This document shows, piece after piece, positions 36,082-46,884 of a stretch of DNA of 64,000 bases; the stretch's first letter is position 1; every line of letters starts with the position of its first letter. The notes under the pieces are model-generated. The model made no database searches and had not been told where the DNA came from. It was given only the letters and a program-made list of their open reading frames with translations. The stretch is from Lasiosphaeria ovina. Taxonomy: Eukaryota; Ascomycota; Sordariomycetes; Sordariales; Lasiosphaeriaceae. The stretch lies in contig JAULSN010000004.1 of the NCBI GenBank assembly GCA_033439765.1, forward strand, positions 1,870,001-1,934,000, given 5' to 3'. Made by a program: the position numbers and the translations under genes.

Positions 36082-37237
36082 CTAATACCGATAGGAACAC
36101 GTGCAATAGGGCCCGTAGCATCGGTTGCATCGGGTTCCGATGCTGTCCATGAAGGCGGACGACTCCATGTTCCGCCTCGTCTGCGCATCGGCCTGAGCCG
36201 TCGCCATGTTGAGGAGATCAATCTTCCTCTGGTTCGACCGAATCTTTGCCGCCGCCTGCTCGTACTCGGCCTGTTCGCGCTGCTCCCGGATCCTCGCCGT
36301 GTCTGCCTTGGTCGCCTCCACGAGCAGGTCCACTGGCTGTTTGGTGCGGTCTGGCAGCCCGCTGACGATCATCAGGCCCGTCTCGGCTAAGATGGCGCTC
36401 ACTTCGGGCTTGAACGGCGAGAGTGCTAGGTTCTAGGTTGAAGTGAGATTCGACAATCTTATCCAGCCGTTCGAGGAGCTCGTCCACGTATTGTTTGGTT
36501 CCTGCAACGAGAAGAATTCAAGAAAGAAAACGAACCGTGATTTGACCGAGGACTCTCTCCTTCCTCCACTGGTCCAGCACCTCCCTCAGCTCCCGGTGGC
36601 CGTCCAGGCGCCAGAACCCCTTTCCGCCGTGGGTGATGACGAGGTAGTCGGCGCCGACGCCGAACGTGACGATGCGCGGCGTGTCGGTGAACTGGCCATC
36701 CTTGATGAGCCCTGTGAGCTCTGCCGACAAGGGGTCCTGGAGCCCGTTCCACTGGTGCGCCACGCCGTCGACGGCGTAGAAGCTGGTTCCGTTCGGGTGC
36801 AGGCTGACTCGGATCTTCTGGAAGGTGCGCTCGAACGCGCCGCCCGCGTCTTTTTTCCAGATCCACTCCTTGAGAGAGTCGGGGATTCCGTTGGTTGCTG
36901 TGTCCACTCTCGTGTCGGTAACAGAGGGAGAGATTCTCATCCACGAAGTAACATACCCATCATCGTCTTCCCCGTTGTCTTGTGCTTGTAGCACCAGACA
37001 TAGCTGCCGTTGGGCCCGAGTGCCATGGAGTAAGTCTCGGCGACGACGCCGTTGCTGAGCTGTCCTTGTACGTCTGCCGGCAGATTGTCGCTTCGATCCG
37101 GCACGTCGAACGTCAGCAGGAGCCAAACCAAAGATGAAAAGATACGGCGCAAGAGAACCAACTTACAAGGCCATGCGCGTCGGGCATTCAAGGTAGGAGC
37201 TGTCATTCTCGCCAAATGCGAGGACCGTGTCGCACAT
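36082..37237 (-). CDS. Uncharacterised fungal protein with Cys-rich tail
   Basis: I recognise the type (conserved fungal hypothetical proteins beginning MCDTVLAFGEN) but no function. Likely exons: 37167-37237, 36957-37090, 36536-36897 and 36082-36432, giving 305 aa. Two similar halves alternate short beta-like segments: MALGPNGSYVWCYKH, VSLHPNGTSFYAVDG and VTFGVGADYLVITHGGKGFW each have a G-x-(S/D)-(Y/F) core, suggesting a small beta-propeller-like repeat. The C-terminal third is helical and charged (ATKADTARIREQREQAEYEQ), then ends CNRCYGPYCTCSYRY, a compact Cys cluster that could bind metal. Intron 3 (36433-36535) is the least certain: a different reading would use part of it as a 23-codon helix. 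No signal peptide or membrane segment is seen. Confidence 0.65.
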
Positions 37238-39434
37238 GGCGTCGAATGTTTGGGGGGAAAAGGGGGTGAATAGATGGCGATAGACAATAACGTAAGAGGA
37301 AAAAGATGACAGGAAATGGCAAAGGTAAAAATGAATCGTGTTGCGCTCAAAAAGATTCCACGCGAGCCGCAAGGCTCTGTGTTATATATTATACGTATAT
37401 GCATATCGACCTGCTTGCTCTGTCTTGTCTGTCTATCTAATCCTCTCCCAATCCGTGAACACTATCGACGCCATGCGTCAGTCTCATGACCAGTCCCGTC
37501 GTCCCGTCCATACACAATAAGCTGAGCGCAGACGAATGCCAAGAGAGGGCTCGGTCTCGCCATGCCAGCCCAGGAGACCTGCGCGACCGACGGGGCCAAC
37601 CAAACCAAGCGCCGGGTTTGAATCAATCAGGCTGGCTATCTATCCACGTATCTCTCTTTTCTTCTCTCATCTGTCTGTCTGTCTTGCCACTTGTTGCGTT
37701 ATATTTATTTCGGTCCCCGAAACAGTCTGTCTGTCGCCCTGCAGCATTGGGCAATAGGCGGCGGCGGCGGAAGTGTTAGTGCCAGATGCTTGCTCAGCCT
37801 CATCTTGGCAATATTCTTTGTCTGTTGGCATCACTTCCTCCCCTCCTCTAAATAGGAGATGATGGTTACGTATATGGCTGTTAGTAGCAGATAGCTCTGT
37901 ATAGTACATCGCAAGAACTACGGTCTCTTGCTGGGGAAGTAAATAGAGGCTCCCTCCTTTTGTCGGCGCGGTTGAAGGTATAGAGTTGCGCCCGTGTTGT
38001 CGTCGGGGGTTTCTCTCCTTGCCTTGCCTTGTCCGATTTCGAGCGGGTCGTCGATCTGGGAAATGTGAGAGATGCCATCTGATCTGAACCTATCTGATCT
38101 GTTTCTGAGTCATCATATTGACTATTGTTTTGTTTTTCTTTCTTTGCCGACTATTTACACCGGCAGCTTACTTTCTCAGGGGTCGTTCGGGTGGCACCCC
38201 TTATCCCCCACCAAATACGATACATCAGATGATAGGAACAACTGCTCCTTGAGTGATGCCGCGGCAATGAGGCATGACCTGGCAGGTTGTGTCAGCCAGT
38301 CAAGTTCAGTCTCCAAGTATTTACTTTTGTGTATAAATATTTATATTGGTGACAGAGGTCCCCCGTCTGAACAAAAACCAAGGCCATCCACAGGACGAAG
38401 CGGTGGTTGCAAACACAAATAGTCAAGAAAACAATCGACAAACAAACCCCAACGACCTACTGCTGCGACGAAACGTCAACCTCAGCCAACCGATAGACCA
38501 ATAATAGCCGATAAACACCAACAAATGACATAAATCCAATGACGGCCCGCCACAGGGGTCGCACAACCTCACTGGCAACAAGCGGGCGACGGCAAACCAA
38601 CGATAGATACCCACACTAGATAGATAGATAGATGCGTAGATACGTAGATAGATAGCCGGCTGATCGACAGATCGATCGACCTGTCAGAGTCAGACCGACA
38701 GACAGGTCCCAGGTCCCCTACGTATCAACCAACACGCGCGTCACACATTAGACAGTGGAGAGACAGCATGTACGACGGTAGGTGTGTAACGGACCAGTCC
38801 GGCCTGACATGTTTCAGATACACACCTACCTTACCTACCTAGAGTCTGGACAAGATAAGACACAATCAGCCAATTCGATGACTTCATCCCCAATCTAACT
38901 TCCCGCCCCATTGTGAAAAGGCAAAAGAGAGTCGAAAATAAAACGCCAAGAAAGTGGCGTTATTTATGCATGTCTGTCCTGTGCTGTCACGCACGGGGGG
39001 GAGGGGGAGAGGGATCGTCATCGTCGTCATCGGCCGACGGGCTGGCCGCCCGCCCGCCAAGCAATTCCCTTTCCAAGCTTCAATCCCCGCCCGTCGCAAT
39101 TAAGATACGTACACACATGCTGGTTGCACAGAGACAGACACGACCGGCAGATAGTAATATGGTACAATGCCGCTCAGACGTTTTACTATTGTTATTATTT
39201 GGGGTTGATTGATATCTGGCCCGGGACCCTTGTTCAAATGGGCTGCCTCCGTTGCGTCATAGCCGGGCCGTGATAAGGTTAGCCAGAGCCATGGATTAGC
39301 TATTACAGCCTCTCTCTCTCTCTCTCTCTTTTTCTCTCTCACGCGATCCCTATCTCTTCACTGTGCTCTTAGAAAAGGATACACACACGCGCACGCCGGA
39401 TAGTAACCGACCCAACAAGAAAGCGACTCTTAAA
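37238..39434. other. Divergent 2.2 kb promoter region without a gene
   Basis: Separates the Cys-tailed gene and the cupin gene. Contains TAGA tetramers at 38616-38633 and a TC run at 39310-39329 about 100 bp before the cupin start. No RNA gene recognised. Confidence 0.45.
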
Positions 39435-40130
39435 ATGGCCGAACTGGCACACCTCAAGCCGTGCTTCGCCGTGCCAGAAGCGCGGCACGGCTCGCTCGAG
39501 AAGCCCGAGATCCAGATCGTGATCGACACGCTGGGGATGCAGCCGCATATTAGGGGCGGGGGCGGATACCGTGCCGAGACGGACCGCCACCCGTCCTCTG
39601 TCGTGGCGGGGGGCAGCGAGTTCCCACCAGACGAGGCCCCCTCCTCCCCCTCCTCGAAGCTCCGCAGCGCCTCGTCGACCAGTCTCCACCTCATCACGCC
39701 TAACTCGCCGCAGTCCTACTTGCACCGCACCCGCGAGCGCACCGTGCACACGCTGCACCGCGGGCGAGGCCGCATCGTGGTGATCCACGACGCCGACGAG
39801 AGCACCCAGACAGGGGCGAGGAGTGGTGGCGTGGGGTACCGAGTCGAGTCGTTTGTCGTCGGGCACAACGTCGCCGCGGGGGAGAGGCTGCAGTGGGTCG
39901 TCGAGGCGGGCAAGTACAGGGCCAGCTTCTTGCTGCCGGACCGCGACGGAGAGATGGAGAGCAAGGCGGGGCTGTTGGTCTCGGAGACGTCGGTGCCGGG
40001 GCTGCTCGACAGCGCTTCCGACCGCGAGTTCCTGGACCGGGACGGGCTGAGGAAGCTCTTGCGCAACGACGACGCGAGGGAGCTGGAGTGGCTGGTGCGT
40101 CCAGAGCAGATCAAGGGGCAGGGCCCCTAG
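39435..40130 (+). CDS. DUF985 / Cupin_5 family protein
   Basis: Single exon, 231 aa, cupin-type double-stranded beta-helix of the DUF985 family (yeast YML079w type). Visible family blocks: SASSTSLHLITPNSPQSYLH, TVHTLHRGRGRIVVIHDADE, VESFVVGHNVAAGERLQWVV, AGKYRASFLLP and LLVSETSVPGL. In these proteins the His in the HTLHRGRGR block sits by a ligand pocket; no enzymatic reaction is firmly assigned to the family. The motif GGYRAET near residue 46 replaces the usual GGYFRET, interrupted by a Gly-rich insertion. The start is the ATG at 39435, because the longer upstream reading begins with a non-ATG codon. It ends 110 bp from the convergent methyltransferase gene. Confidence 0.85.
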   Translation: MAELAHLKPCFAVPEARHGSLEKPEIQIVIDTLGMQPHIRGGGGYRAETDRHPSSVVAGGSEFPPDEAPSSPSSKLRSASSTSLHLITPNSPQSYLHRTRERTVHTLHRGRGRIVVIHDADESTQTGARSGGVGYRVESFVVGHNVAAGERLQWVVEAGKYRASFLLPDRDGEMESKAGLLVSETSVPGLLDSASDREFLDRDGLRKLLRNDDARELEWLVRPEQIKGQGP

Positions 40131-40240
40131 CCTGGCCACGTATCCCCAAGGCCATTTCGTTAGATTATGCGAATGCTTTTTGAGAATCCATTTTCGTGAT
40201 GACAAAGTCCTTCGTAAGCGGGTCTCATGTGGGTTTCTCT

Positions 40241-41779
40241 TCAAGCCCCGAAAGCACTAGTTTCTGGTTTCCGCCCGTAGACGACGACGAAATTCATATG
40301 GCCGTGTACTTTTTGGTCGAACAAGCATCGGCGCACGTCGACCAACGACACCTGATGCCGATACATGTCAGCTTGATTCTCACAACTCGTTTGAGCGTAG
40401 CCGCCGCTCACCTCAATCTCCTCGACGGTTTTGCCTAGGTAGTGGTGAAATAAGCTGAGGCTGAAACCGCTGACGCCGACCATCAGGGTGCGCTGCCACA
40501 GCATACCAACATGCTTCAGAAAGGCGTCCCTCGGCCAGCCGTTGATGGGGACCTTGAACACGACCTCGTGCACGTCCTCGAACCCGGCCTCGCGAAGCCA
40601 CGCGGCCAGGGGCTCGCCGCCCAGGTTCAGCTGCCGATTGGCACACTTGCCAGCGGCTATGAGATCGTGAGCCCAGCGCCTCCAGGGGAAGTCGTCGGTG
40701 ATGGTGCCGTCGTCCGAGGTAGGGACAATATCCACCTCCTGCATCTCGAACCAGCCGCCTGGCTTGAGATGTTCAAAGGCGCGTTGCACGATCTGCGTCT
40801 TCATGTCTGACCAGCAGCCAACGGTGATCCGGGTGTGGATAAAGTCAAAATCAGCAGCAAAGTCCCAGTCCTCGGTCCTGTCGCGAGCCGCCAAGTTAGA
40901 TTCACTTGTCATGTTGACTACGTCATTGCAGTTTGCTGTAGTTCCAGAGGGGGAAACAACCGAGGCCTGAATTTAACGCCATGAGAGAGAGCCGCACTCA
41001 CGAGTCTTCAACGTAGAACCTCACGTTGGGCGGCACGAAGGGCGGCTGAATGGGCGAGAGGTCGGTGCCGATAATCTGAGCGTCGGGGAACTCATCCCCC
41101 ATCTCAATGGCCCACGTGCCGGTCCCGGTGGCAAGGTCGAGCACCTTTCTGGGGGGGTCGCTGGCCGAAAACGGCGAGAGGTAGTTCCTCTTGTCCATGA
41201 CCATCTTGAGGATCTCAAACTGCTCCTCCTGGCGCTCGTTCTCTGTGGGGTCGTTGGGAAAGTGATAGGCTGCATTGTTCGTCAGGGCCGCATTTTCCCA
41301 GCAATTAATTGTTGGGACGAAGGACCGGCAGCACGCCATGATGGATGGCTTGGCGACTTACAGCCCGCGCGGTACGAATGGTACGTGCGCCCAAACTCTT
41401 CTTGAAACCTGGCGATGCTGTCCGACAAAGAGTGCGAGTCACTAGCCACAGGCGTCAGCCCAGACGCCCCCAAAACTGAGGTCGGCTTCCTCAGACATGA
41501 GGAGGGGGGAGAGAGGGGCTCAACCAACTATTCCGTGGGGTTTGGCTGAGACACACTTCAGTCAGCCCAGTTGCATCCGACAATTGCTTACAGTGAGTGA
41601 GTGGCCAACGCGACAAGCCCATCGTGGTGTTTTGCTGGGCACACGGCATGGAAATAAATGCAATAGACCCAAAAAGAAAAACTCACATCGGGCTCAATGC
41701 GTGACGCATGGTCGAGATAGGCCTCAAAGGTGAACTGGAAGCTGTCGAGCGTCTGGGCGCTGGGGCTGTCGGCTGGCAT
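40241..41779 (-). CDS. SAM-dependent methyltransferase (LaeA-like group)
   Basis: Class I methyltransferase. Secure exons are 41002-41269, 40412-40877 and 40241-40351, plus an exon ending at 41362 that encodes IARFQEEFGRTYHSYRAG. The first exon starts at 41779 (MPADSPSAQTLDSFQFTFEA) and includes residues up to the donor at 41687 or a later one near 41590. I cannot settle the 5' introns: the strong GTGAGT donor at 41686 does not join in frame to the next exon without a further small exon. Motif I is KVLDLATGTGTWAIEMGDEF and is followed by IIGTDLSPIQPP, an acidic-residue SAM contact. Then come GCWSDMKTQIVQRAFEHLKP and GGWFEMQEVD, typical of fungal LaeA-like proteins. Substrate unknown; some relatives act in regulation or secondary metabolism. 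The last intron (60 nt, CTGAC branch) is a multiple of three and could be retained. Confidence 0.8.
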
Positions 41780-44068
41780 GATGGCGAACGAACGGCCTGC
41801 TGCGTCCGCGTGGACCCGTCGGCAAACTCGACTTATTTAGACGACGGAGCCCTGCGTGCCCCGGGGAAAATTCGCTGCTCGACCTATTCCAAGCTCGAAG
41901 GCGGTGCACGTTCTTTGTTCCGGGCGGTGGGTGTGAAGCAACGCAACAAAGTGAGGCGGGAAAAGAGAGGAGAAGCTAAGGTACGGTAGGCACGATGGGT
42001 TGAGGATCGGGAAGATACATCCAGTAAGTACACTAGTATGTCCGCGCAGATGGCCCGGCATATGAGAGAGAGTGCCACCCTACCTCACCTTAGAGCCGCG
42101 GGGATATTGACAAGGGGTGCGAAATAGGGACCTAGTGCAAAACAGTATATAAAGTACGAACCAAGTACGAACCGAATATTACTCCGTCTGTACTCGTACT
42201 GCGAAGGAACAACAGAGCCGTCAAAGGCAACCCCCCCAAGACCCAGACCCAGACCCAGACCCAGACGGGATGGATGGGACTCAACTCGTCGGCGACCAGA
42301 GGGCTGGAGCCGTGGCTTGCTTCTTCTTCCCCCCTCCCTTCCCCCACCCCGCGCCAATCTCCACGAACGCTGTTTGGCAATCAAATGAAAGGCTCGAGCC
42401 AAGTAGAGCCAAGGTAGGTAGGTAGCCCGCCTCCCTAGCCCGAACCTGGGAAAAAAGGACGGGATTTCGGCTGCTACGGGTCGCGGTCCCAGCAGTCTGG
42501 ATCAGCGGTCACCACACCTCCCCCCCCCCCCCCATTGGAGGGAGACGGCAAGTGGATTTTGGATTGTGCAGCCAGCGTACGGAACTTGACCCGAGAGATT
42601 GGAACCACACCAGCGGATTCATTCCAATTATATGTGCCACCCCCCCTCCATTCCCCCAAATGGAAACCAATGTCTTTGTCTCAGCGTATCACGTCTCACC
42701 CCATCCTCGAGGGGGAGAAAAAGGGCTGGGGCGGGCCGTCCGTAATTTTTTTTTTTTGCTGGGTGGTTAACCTACCTGGAAAGGCACGGGCTATCGCGGG
42801 TACCCATGCGTCACGCGTGAGGATAAGTATGGCTTGCAGGACCTTGACCAACCTGCTGACACTAAAGAAAAACGCGCCCGTCTCTCTCACCGGTTTGGCT
42901 GCTCGCCAGTCACACTAGGGAGCCCAGGAGGGATTTAGAGAGTTACAGAAGTCTTGGTGCTAGGGGTGGTGGAGCTATGGATGGACTGGGGTTCCCCAAA
43001 AATGGGCCTTCAGGTGGTGTGGTCAGTGCCAACCTGGCTGCTAGCTGCGGAAAGCACATCACCTTACCGAGTTACCCCGGCACACAATGCCCAGCCAAAG
43101 GAATGGCCTGGGCAAGTCGTTCCTTCCAAAGCCTGTGGCTGAACGCACGCTCGCCAATTCCTTCTTTCTTCGGATTCTGCTTGCTCCTGACTCGAGTGTT
43201 CTTGCTTTCTCCGTGCTTCTTTCTTTACTGAGTAGCAGAGCAGACCCACTAATACTCGTGCCACCGGACTCCATAGTCGTACGGGCGTTGACGGCATATA
43301 TGGACCCTCCGAGCTCCATTTTGACGGGACCTTCCCGATTCGTGAAAGCCTGAAGCTGACGGATTGTTCCGTAATAAGTCCCGTTTCCCGTGTGGCTCTC
43401 ATTCCGCCGTCCTCGGCACTTGTCCGCCGCGCCGCCAGGCCACCTCACCTCATGCCTCGGGGGAGCACGGGATAGTTCTTATCCCCAGACAGAACGTTAT
43501 CATGATGCTGACTTGGAACCGCCACAGTAAAGGCGCTAAGGTGAGAGAGCTTGCGATATGGAAACCAGGTTCGGAAAATTCACCAGCAAGAGCGACCCGA
43601 GGAGGCGGTACACAGTGACGTGGACTACTCATGTCCGAGCACGGCCCACAAAAGTTTCAATAAATTCCAAACCCCATTCATTAGCCGATCCCTCTCAACC
43701 TCGCCTGAGCCGTCCCGGACCAACAGCAGCACTAATAGTAGAACCGACGAGGCATGCAGTCGAGACACCGCAGAACCTCGGCTGCGAATATATGCCTACC
43801 TACACGCCACCACCGGTTCCAGCAAATGCGAAGCACCGGATAGCTTGGAGCTGCTGCCAAGCCCGGTAGACAACCCAATGACACCTTCAATGCAGCTGCC
43901 TTAATCAAGGACTCAAGTTTCGAGACTGCAAGTTCGATGGTGGAATCGGCGGCCGATTGACAGCCTCGTTTGGACAACCCAAGACATTTAAATACATTCC
44001 CGGTATCTCAACGAGCTCGGCAGTAGTTAGTCGGTTGATGCTCGGGTCGACGAATCATCTGTCATAGG
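41780..44068. other. 2.3 kb region upstream of the methyltransferase, no gene seen
   Basis: Contains a CAGACC hexamer run at 42240-42262 and 14 consecutive C at 42520-42533. Frames on both strands are short and lack recognisable motifs. Confidence 0.45.
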
Positions 44069-44640
44069 TTATTTTCCCCTTTTCAAAGTGGGCTTTCCTG
44101 ACTTATACCCAGGAACTCGAATCCCGAAACCAATAAACCGGGAACACATCAACATATCCTCTCTCCGATGCATCGTCCAACGCCTACCCAAGCCCTGGAT
44201 CTCGAGCTCGAACTGGACTTTATCGCACTTCACCGCCGTCCCCAGGTTAACAAGCAACGCTTCGCTACCATCATCTTCATCTTACAGGCTATCCGGCCAA
44301 AAAAGAAAGCTGGGTTTATTGAGATCCTCATACTTCATGCCCAGCGCGTGAAGCCTATTCAAGAGACGACGGCACGCCGTTAGGGTTCTTGCTCTCTGCT
44401 GTTCTCGCGCGTCCGCCGCCAACAAAATGCGGAGTGGGTGCCCATCTTCGGTCAAGTGACGAAGGCGGGCCCGATCTGCCGGTGTTGGATCCACTGGGGG
44501 TATAGCCGTTTCGGCCTCAAAGTGGGGTTTCTGCCAGATGGATGTTCTGTCGGAAGCGGCCGACCCTGGTTAGTTCCGAGTGTCGATGCGCCGCAGGTAC
44601 GAGATGGATTCGACGCCGGCACGACGCTCCGCAAGAGCCT
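44069..44640 (-). pseudogene. Remnant of an aminoglycoside-phosphotransferase-like kinase
   Basis: Read on the minus strand, three pieces line up with the fungal APH/choline-kinase-like family: QHRQIGPAFVT, then after a frame change TEDGHPLRILLAADA and ACRRLLNRLHALGMKYEDLN, then after an in-frame TAA (44282-44284) EALLVNLGTAVKCDK. In intact relatives the catalytic loop reads LHxLGIxHGDxNxxNF and the metal-binding motif reads LIDFDTA. Here the loop His, the Gly after it and the Asp of the DF motif are lost (YEDLN and VNLGTA). One frameshift near 44455, one stop and a lost catalytic core mean it cannot be active as read. The upstream boundary is vague. I infer it is a decayed copy, probably of an accessory duplicated gene. 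Confidence 0.6.
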
Positions 44641-44818
44641 CGAGATGACGTACCCGGGTCCCCAGAGACACGGCCCCCGTTCCAGTCGCTCAGGGGGAGC
44701 GAGTCCGCTTCAGTCTGACAAAGCGTCTTTCAAAGGGTTTATTCATCAGTATGGTCATTTGTTTCTCGACACCGAGAATCGGTGTTCAGCCTCGCGCTCG
44801 CTCTCGGCTGTAACTTTC

Positions 44819-45658
44819 TCAAAAGCTAGCTTGGTCAAGCTTGAGAAGTTGGCTGATTTGATCCTTTGTTTTGCTTCCTTCATGTTGTTGAGCATGATGA
44901 GTCACTTGGTCCATGGTGTACTTGATCCTAAAGTGCATATCGTCCGGGTCCATCTTGTCTCTGCAAGTGCCGCAAAAGACGCCCCAGTCGACCGCGGGCG
45001 GCTGGCCGGCACACGAGCGGAAGAAGGGCGCCGATATTACGGCCATGAACCGCCGAGCCTGCAGCCTTTGTTGGCCCAACAACACGTCGTAGTTTGCCCA
45101 GGGCATCCCCATCGCCTTGGCAAGCGCAACGGCGGCTTGACGGTCGATGAGCACGATCCCCTTGAAGGACTGATCGCGGTTCCGGGTGTAGAGCCCGGGC
45201 AGGCTCAGGACGCCGGGCAGCTCCCCAACAGCACCCCGCGAGAGCCCGGCATCCCAAGCCATCGGCGGCGTGGTGGGGATGTATTTCCAGCCGCTCGTGA
45301 AGCAATGGTAGCACACGCGCTTACCGGTGACAAGGTAGAGGTAGCTGCCGAACAGGTCGCAGCCGTCACACTTGCTGCTGATTGACAGGGCGTCCCACAG
45401 CGTCTGGCAGTCGTAGCTACTGGCGTTGAGGCTGATGACGGCGCGGAGCACGTCGGGGCAGTGCTGCCGGATCATGCGGTACGGATACAGCGAACTGACG
45501 ATGGCCATGGCGCGGCGGTTCACTCGCGGGAGCAACGTCAAGGTCGGGACGTCCAATCTGAGAAGCACGTTGATGATGATTTCAGACGGCAGCTCATCGA
45601 GAGTGCCCATGGTGTATATCGAGGATTGTCTCCATATTGGCCGTCGTCTAGAGGACAT
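44819..45658 (-). CDS. F-box protein with zinc-ribbon-like segment
   Basis: Single exon of 279 aa. The F-box occupies about residues 17-55 (LDELPSEIIINVLLRLDVP to VNRRAMAIV), which would dock to Skp1 in an SCF ubiquitin ligase. The C-terminal part carries CDGCDLFGSYLYLVTG to CYHC, a C-x2-C-x14-C-x2-C arrangement common in fungal F-box proteins, and later CGTC. No LRR or WD repeats are seen, so the target is unknown. Either the first ATG (45658) or the ATG at 45610, directly before the F-box (MGTLDELPSE), could be the start; the second gives the usual fungal F-box opening. Such genes are numerous and fast-evolving in filamentous fungi. Confidence 0.8.
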   Translation of the reverse strand: MSSRRRPIWRQSSIYTMGTLDELPSEIIINVLLRLDVPTLTLLPRVNRRAMAIVSSLYPYRMIRQHCPDVLRAVISLNASSYDCQTLWDALSISSKCDGCDLFGSYLYLVTGKRVCYHCFTSGWKYIPTTPPMAWDAGLSRGAVGELPGVLSLPGLYTRNRDQSFKGIVLIDRQAAVALAKAMGMPWANYDVLLGQQRLQARRFMAVISAPFFRSCAGQPPAVDWGVFCGTCRDKMDPDDMHFRIKYTMDQVTHHAQQHEGSKTKDQISQLLKLDQASF

Positions 45659-46884
45659 CGCGTCTCGAGGTTGGCGTCATCCAAGGTATGGTCGGCGATG
45701 CTGCATGTGCGATAGAAGGCTTGGCTAAGACTTGTGGGATCCATGAGTGGGAGAGGACTGGGGCCGGGAAGCAAAGACGCCGGTTGTTATCTGTCTCGGC
45801 TTGGTTCTTGTTGTTTGCGAACAACATGAGTTAACTGCAGGTGTAGGTAGCTCCAGAACTATATCCAAACCGGTTTGTTGAAGCCCAATACAGTCAGCAG
45901 TGGGGGCATCTCCGAGTTTAGTATCTCAGAACGAAAGGCAGTTCCCGATTCACAGTAGCTTCAGCTCGAAAGGACCAGAAAGGACATTTAGCCCAAATAA
46001 GAGCAGTCAGGAGAGAAAACCCGGGAAAGTCGAAAAATCAAAACAAGCAAAAGGTAAGATGCTCGACTGGGCGGCCGCCTGGGCGCCTACTAGTTCCTTG
46101 GGTATAATTACCTATATCCCACGTCACACTGAGGCGCCCCGGCGATATGGTTTTTAGAAGAGCAACCGCGCGGGCCTGGCAGAAGAGAATAAAAAGAAAT
46201 CCATTCTGCAAAATATCTTCTTTCTGACTGGTTGCGAGGAAGGACGGATTGTAGCGGGGACGTGGCGGGACATCCCTTTCGTGATTCCGGCCCCCTAACC
46301 GTACACCCTTCATATTGCAAGTCGCGGTCTCGTTGTAAGAGGTCGAATTCCATTGGGGAAAGAGACTCGGACTCGGAAGGAAATGGGTCGGTTTTTTTTT
46401 GTAACATGGTTAAAGTAATTGAGAAACATGAATTGAAGAGAGAGCGGTGGTGCCTTCCCTGCCATGGCTTGCTCCTTCCATCCAATGTTTTCTCTTCTTC
46501 TTTTGGGAAGAGGGGAAGCGCGCTTCCCGCAATTGCCAGGTTGTCAGCAACCCTGAACTCAATGCTTACCCCATTGCTACTACTGGTACTGGTAAGTGAT
46601 GTCCAGCAGTGGAAGCAATTCATCCTTTTTTCGCGATTTCAAATGCGAGATTGGTAATGACCATCAGCTCGACTACTAGTATCCTCCTTGCCAGGCCTTG
46701 TAGTCAAGGTCGGCGGAGCCTCGGGCTGAGCGTATCCGTATCCGGATGCATTAACGCCGGGGGACGCGGCCGATGCGCTGACGCGCAGCTTGGCACCACC
46801 AGCAAGTGCAACCCTCAGCAGCAGAAAAGACCAATTGTTTCGTCCCCTCTACGGATAGAACCAAAGCACGCGGACGTGAACAGA
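45659..46884. other. Divergent promoter region, F-box gene and decarboxylase
   Basis: No gene seen. It may include the N-terminal extension of the decarboxylase, since an in-frame ATG lies at 46657. Confidence 0.45.

Noticed and set aside
44090..44130. ATTCGAGTTCCTGG on the minus strand, tRNA T-loop-like
   Set aside because: No matching acceptor stem or anticodon arm around it, and it lies in the pseudogene frame.
44438..45385. 315-codon open frame on the plus strand
   Set aside because: Antisense to the F-box gene and the pseudogene; the F-box motif on the other strand is clear.
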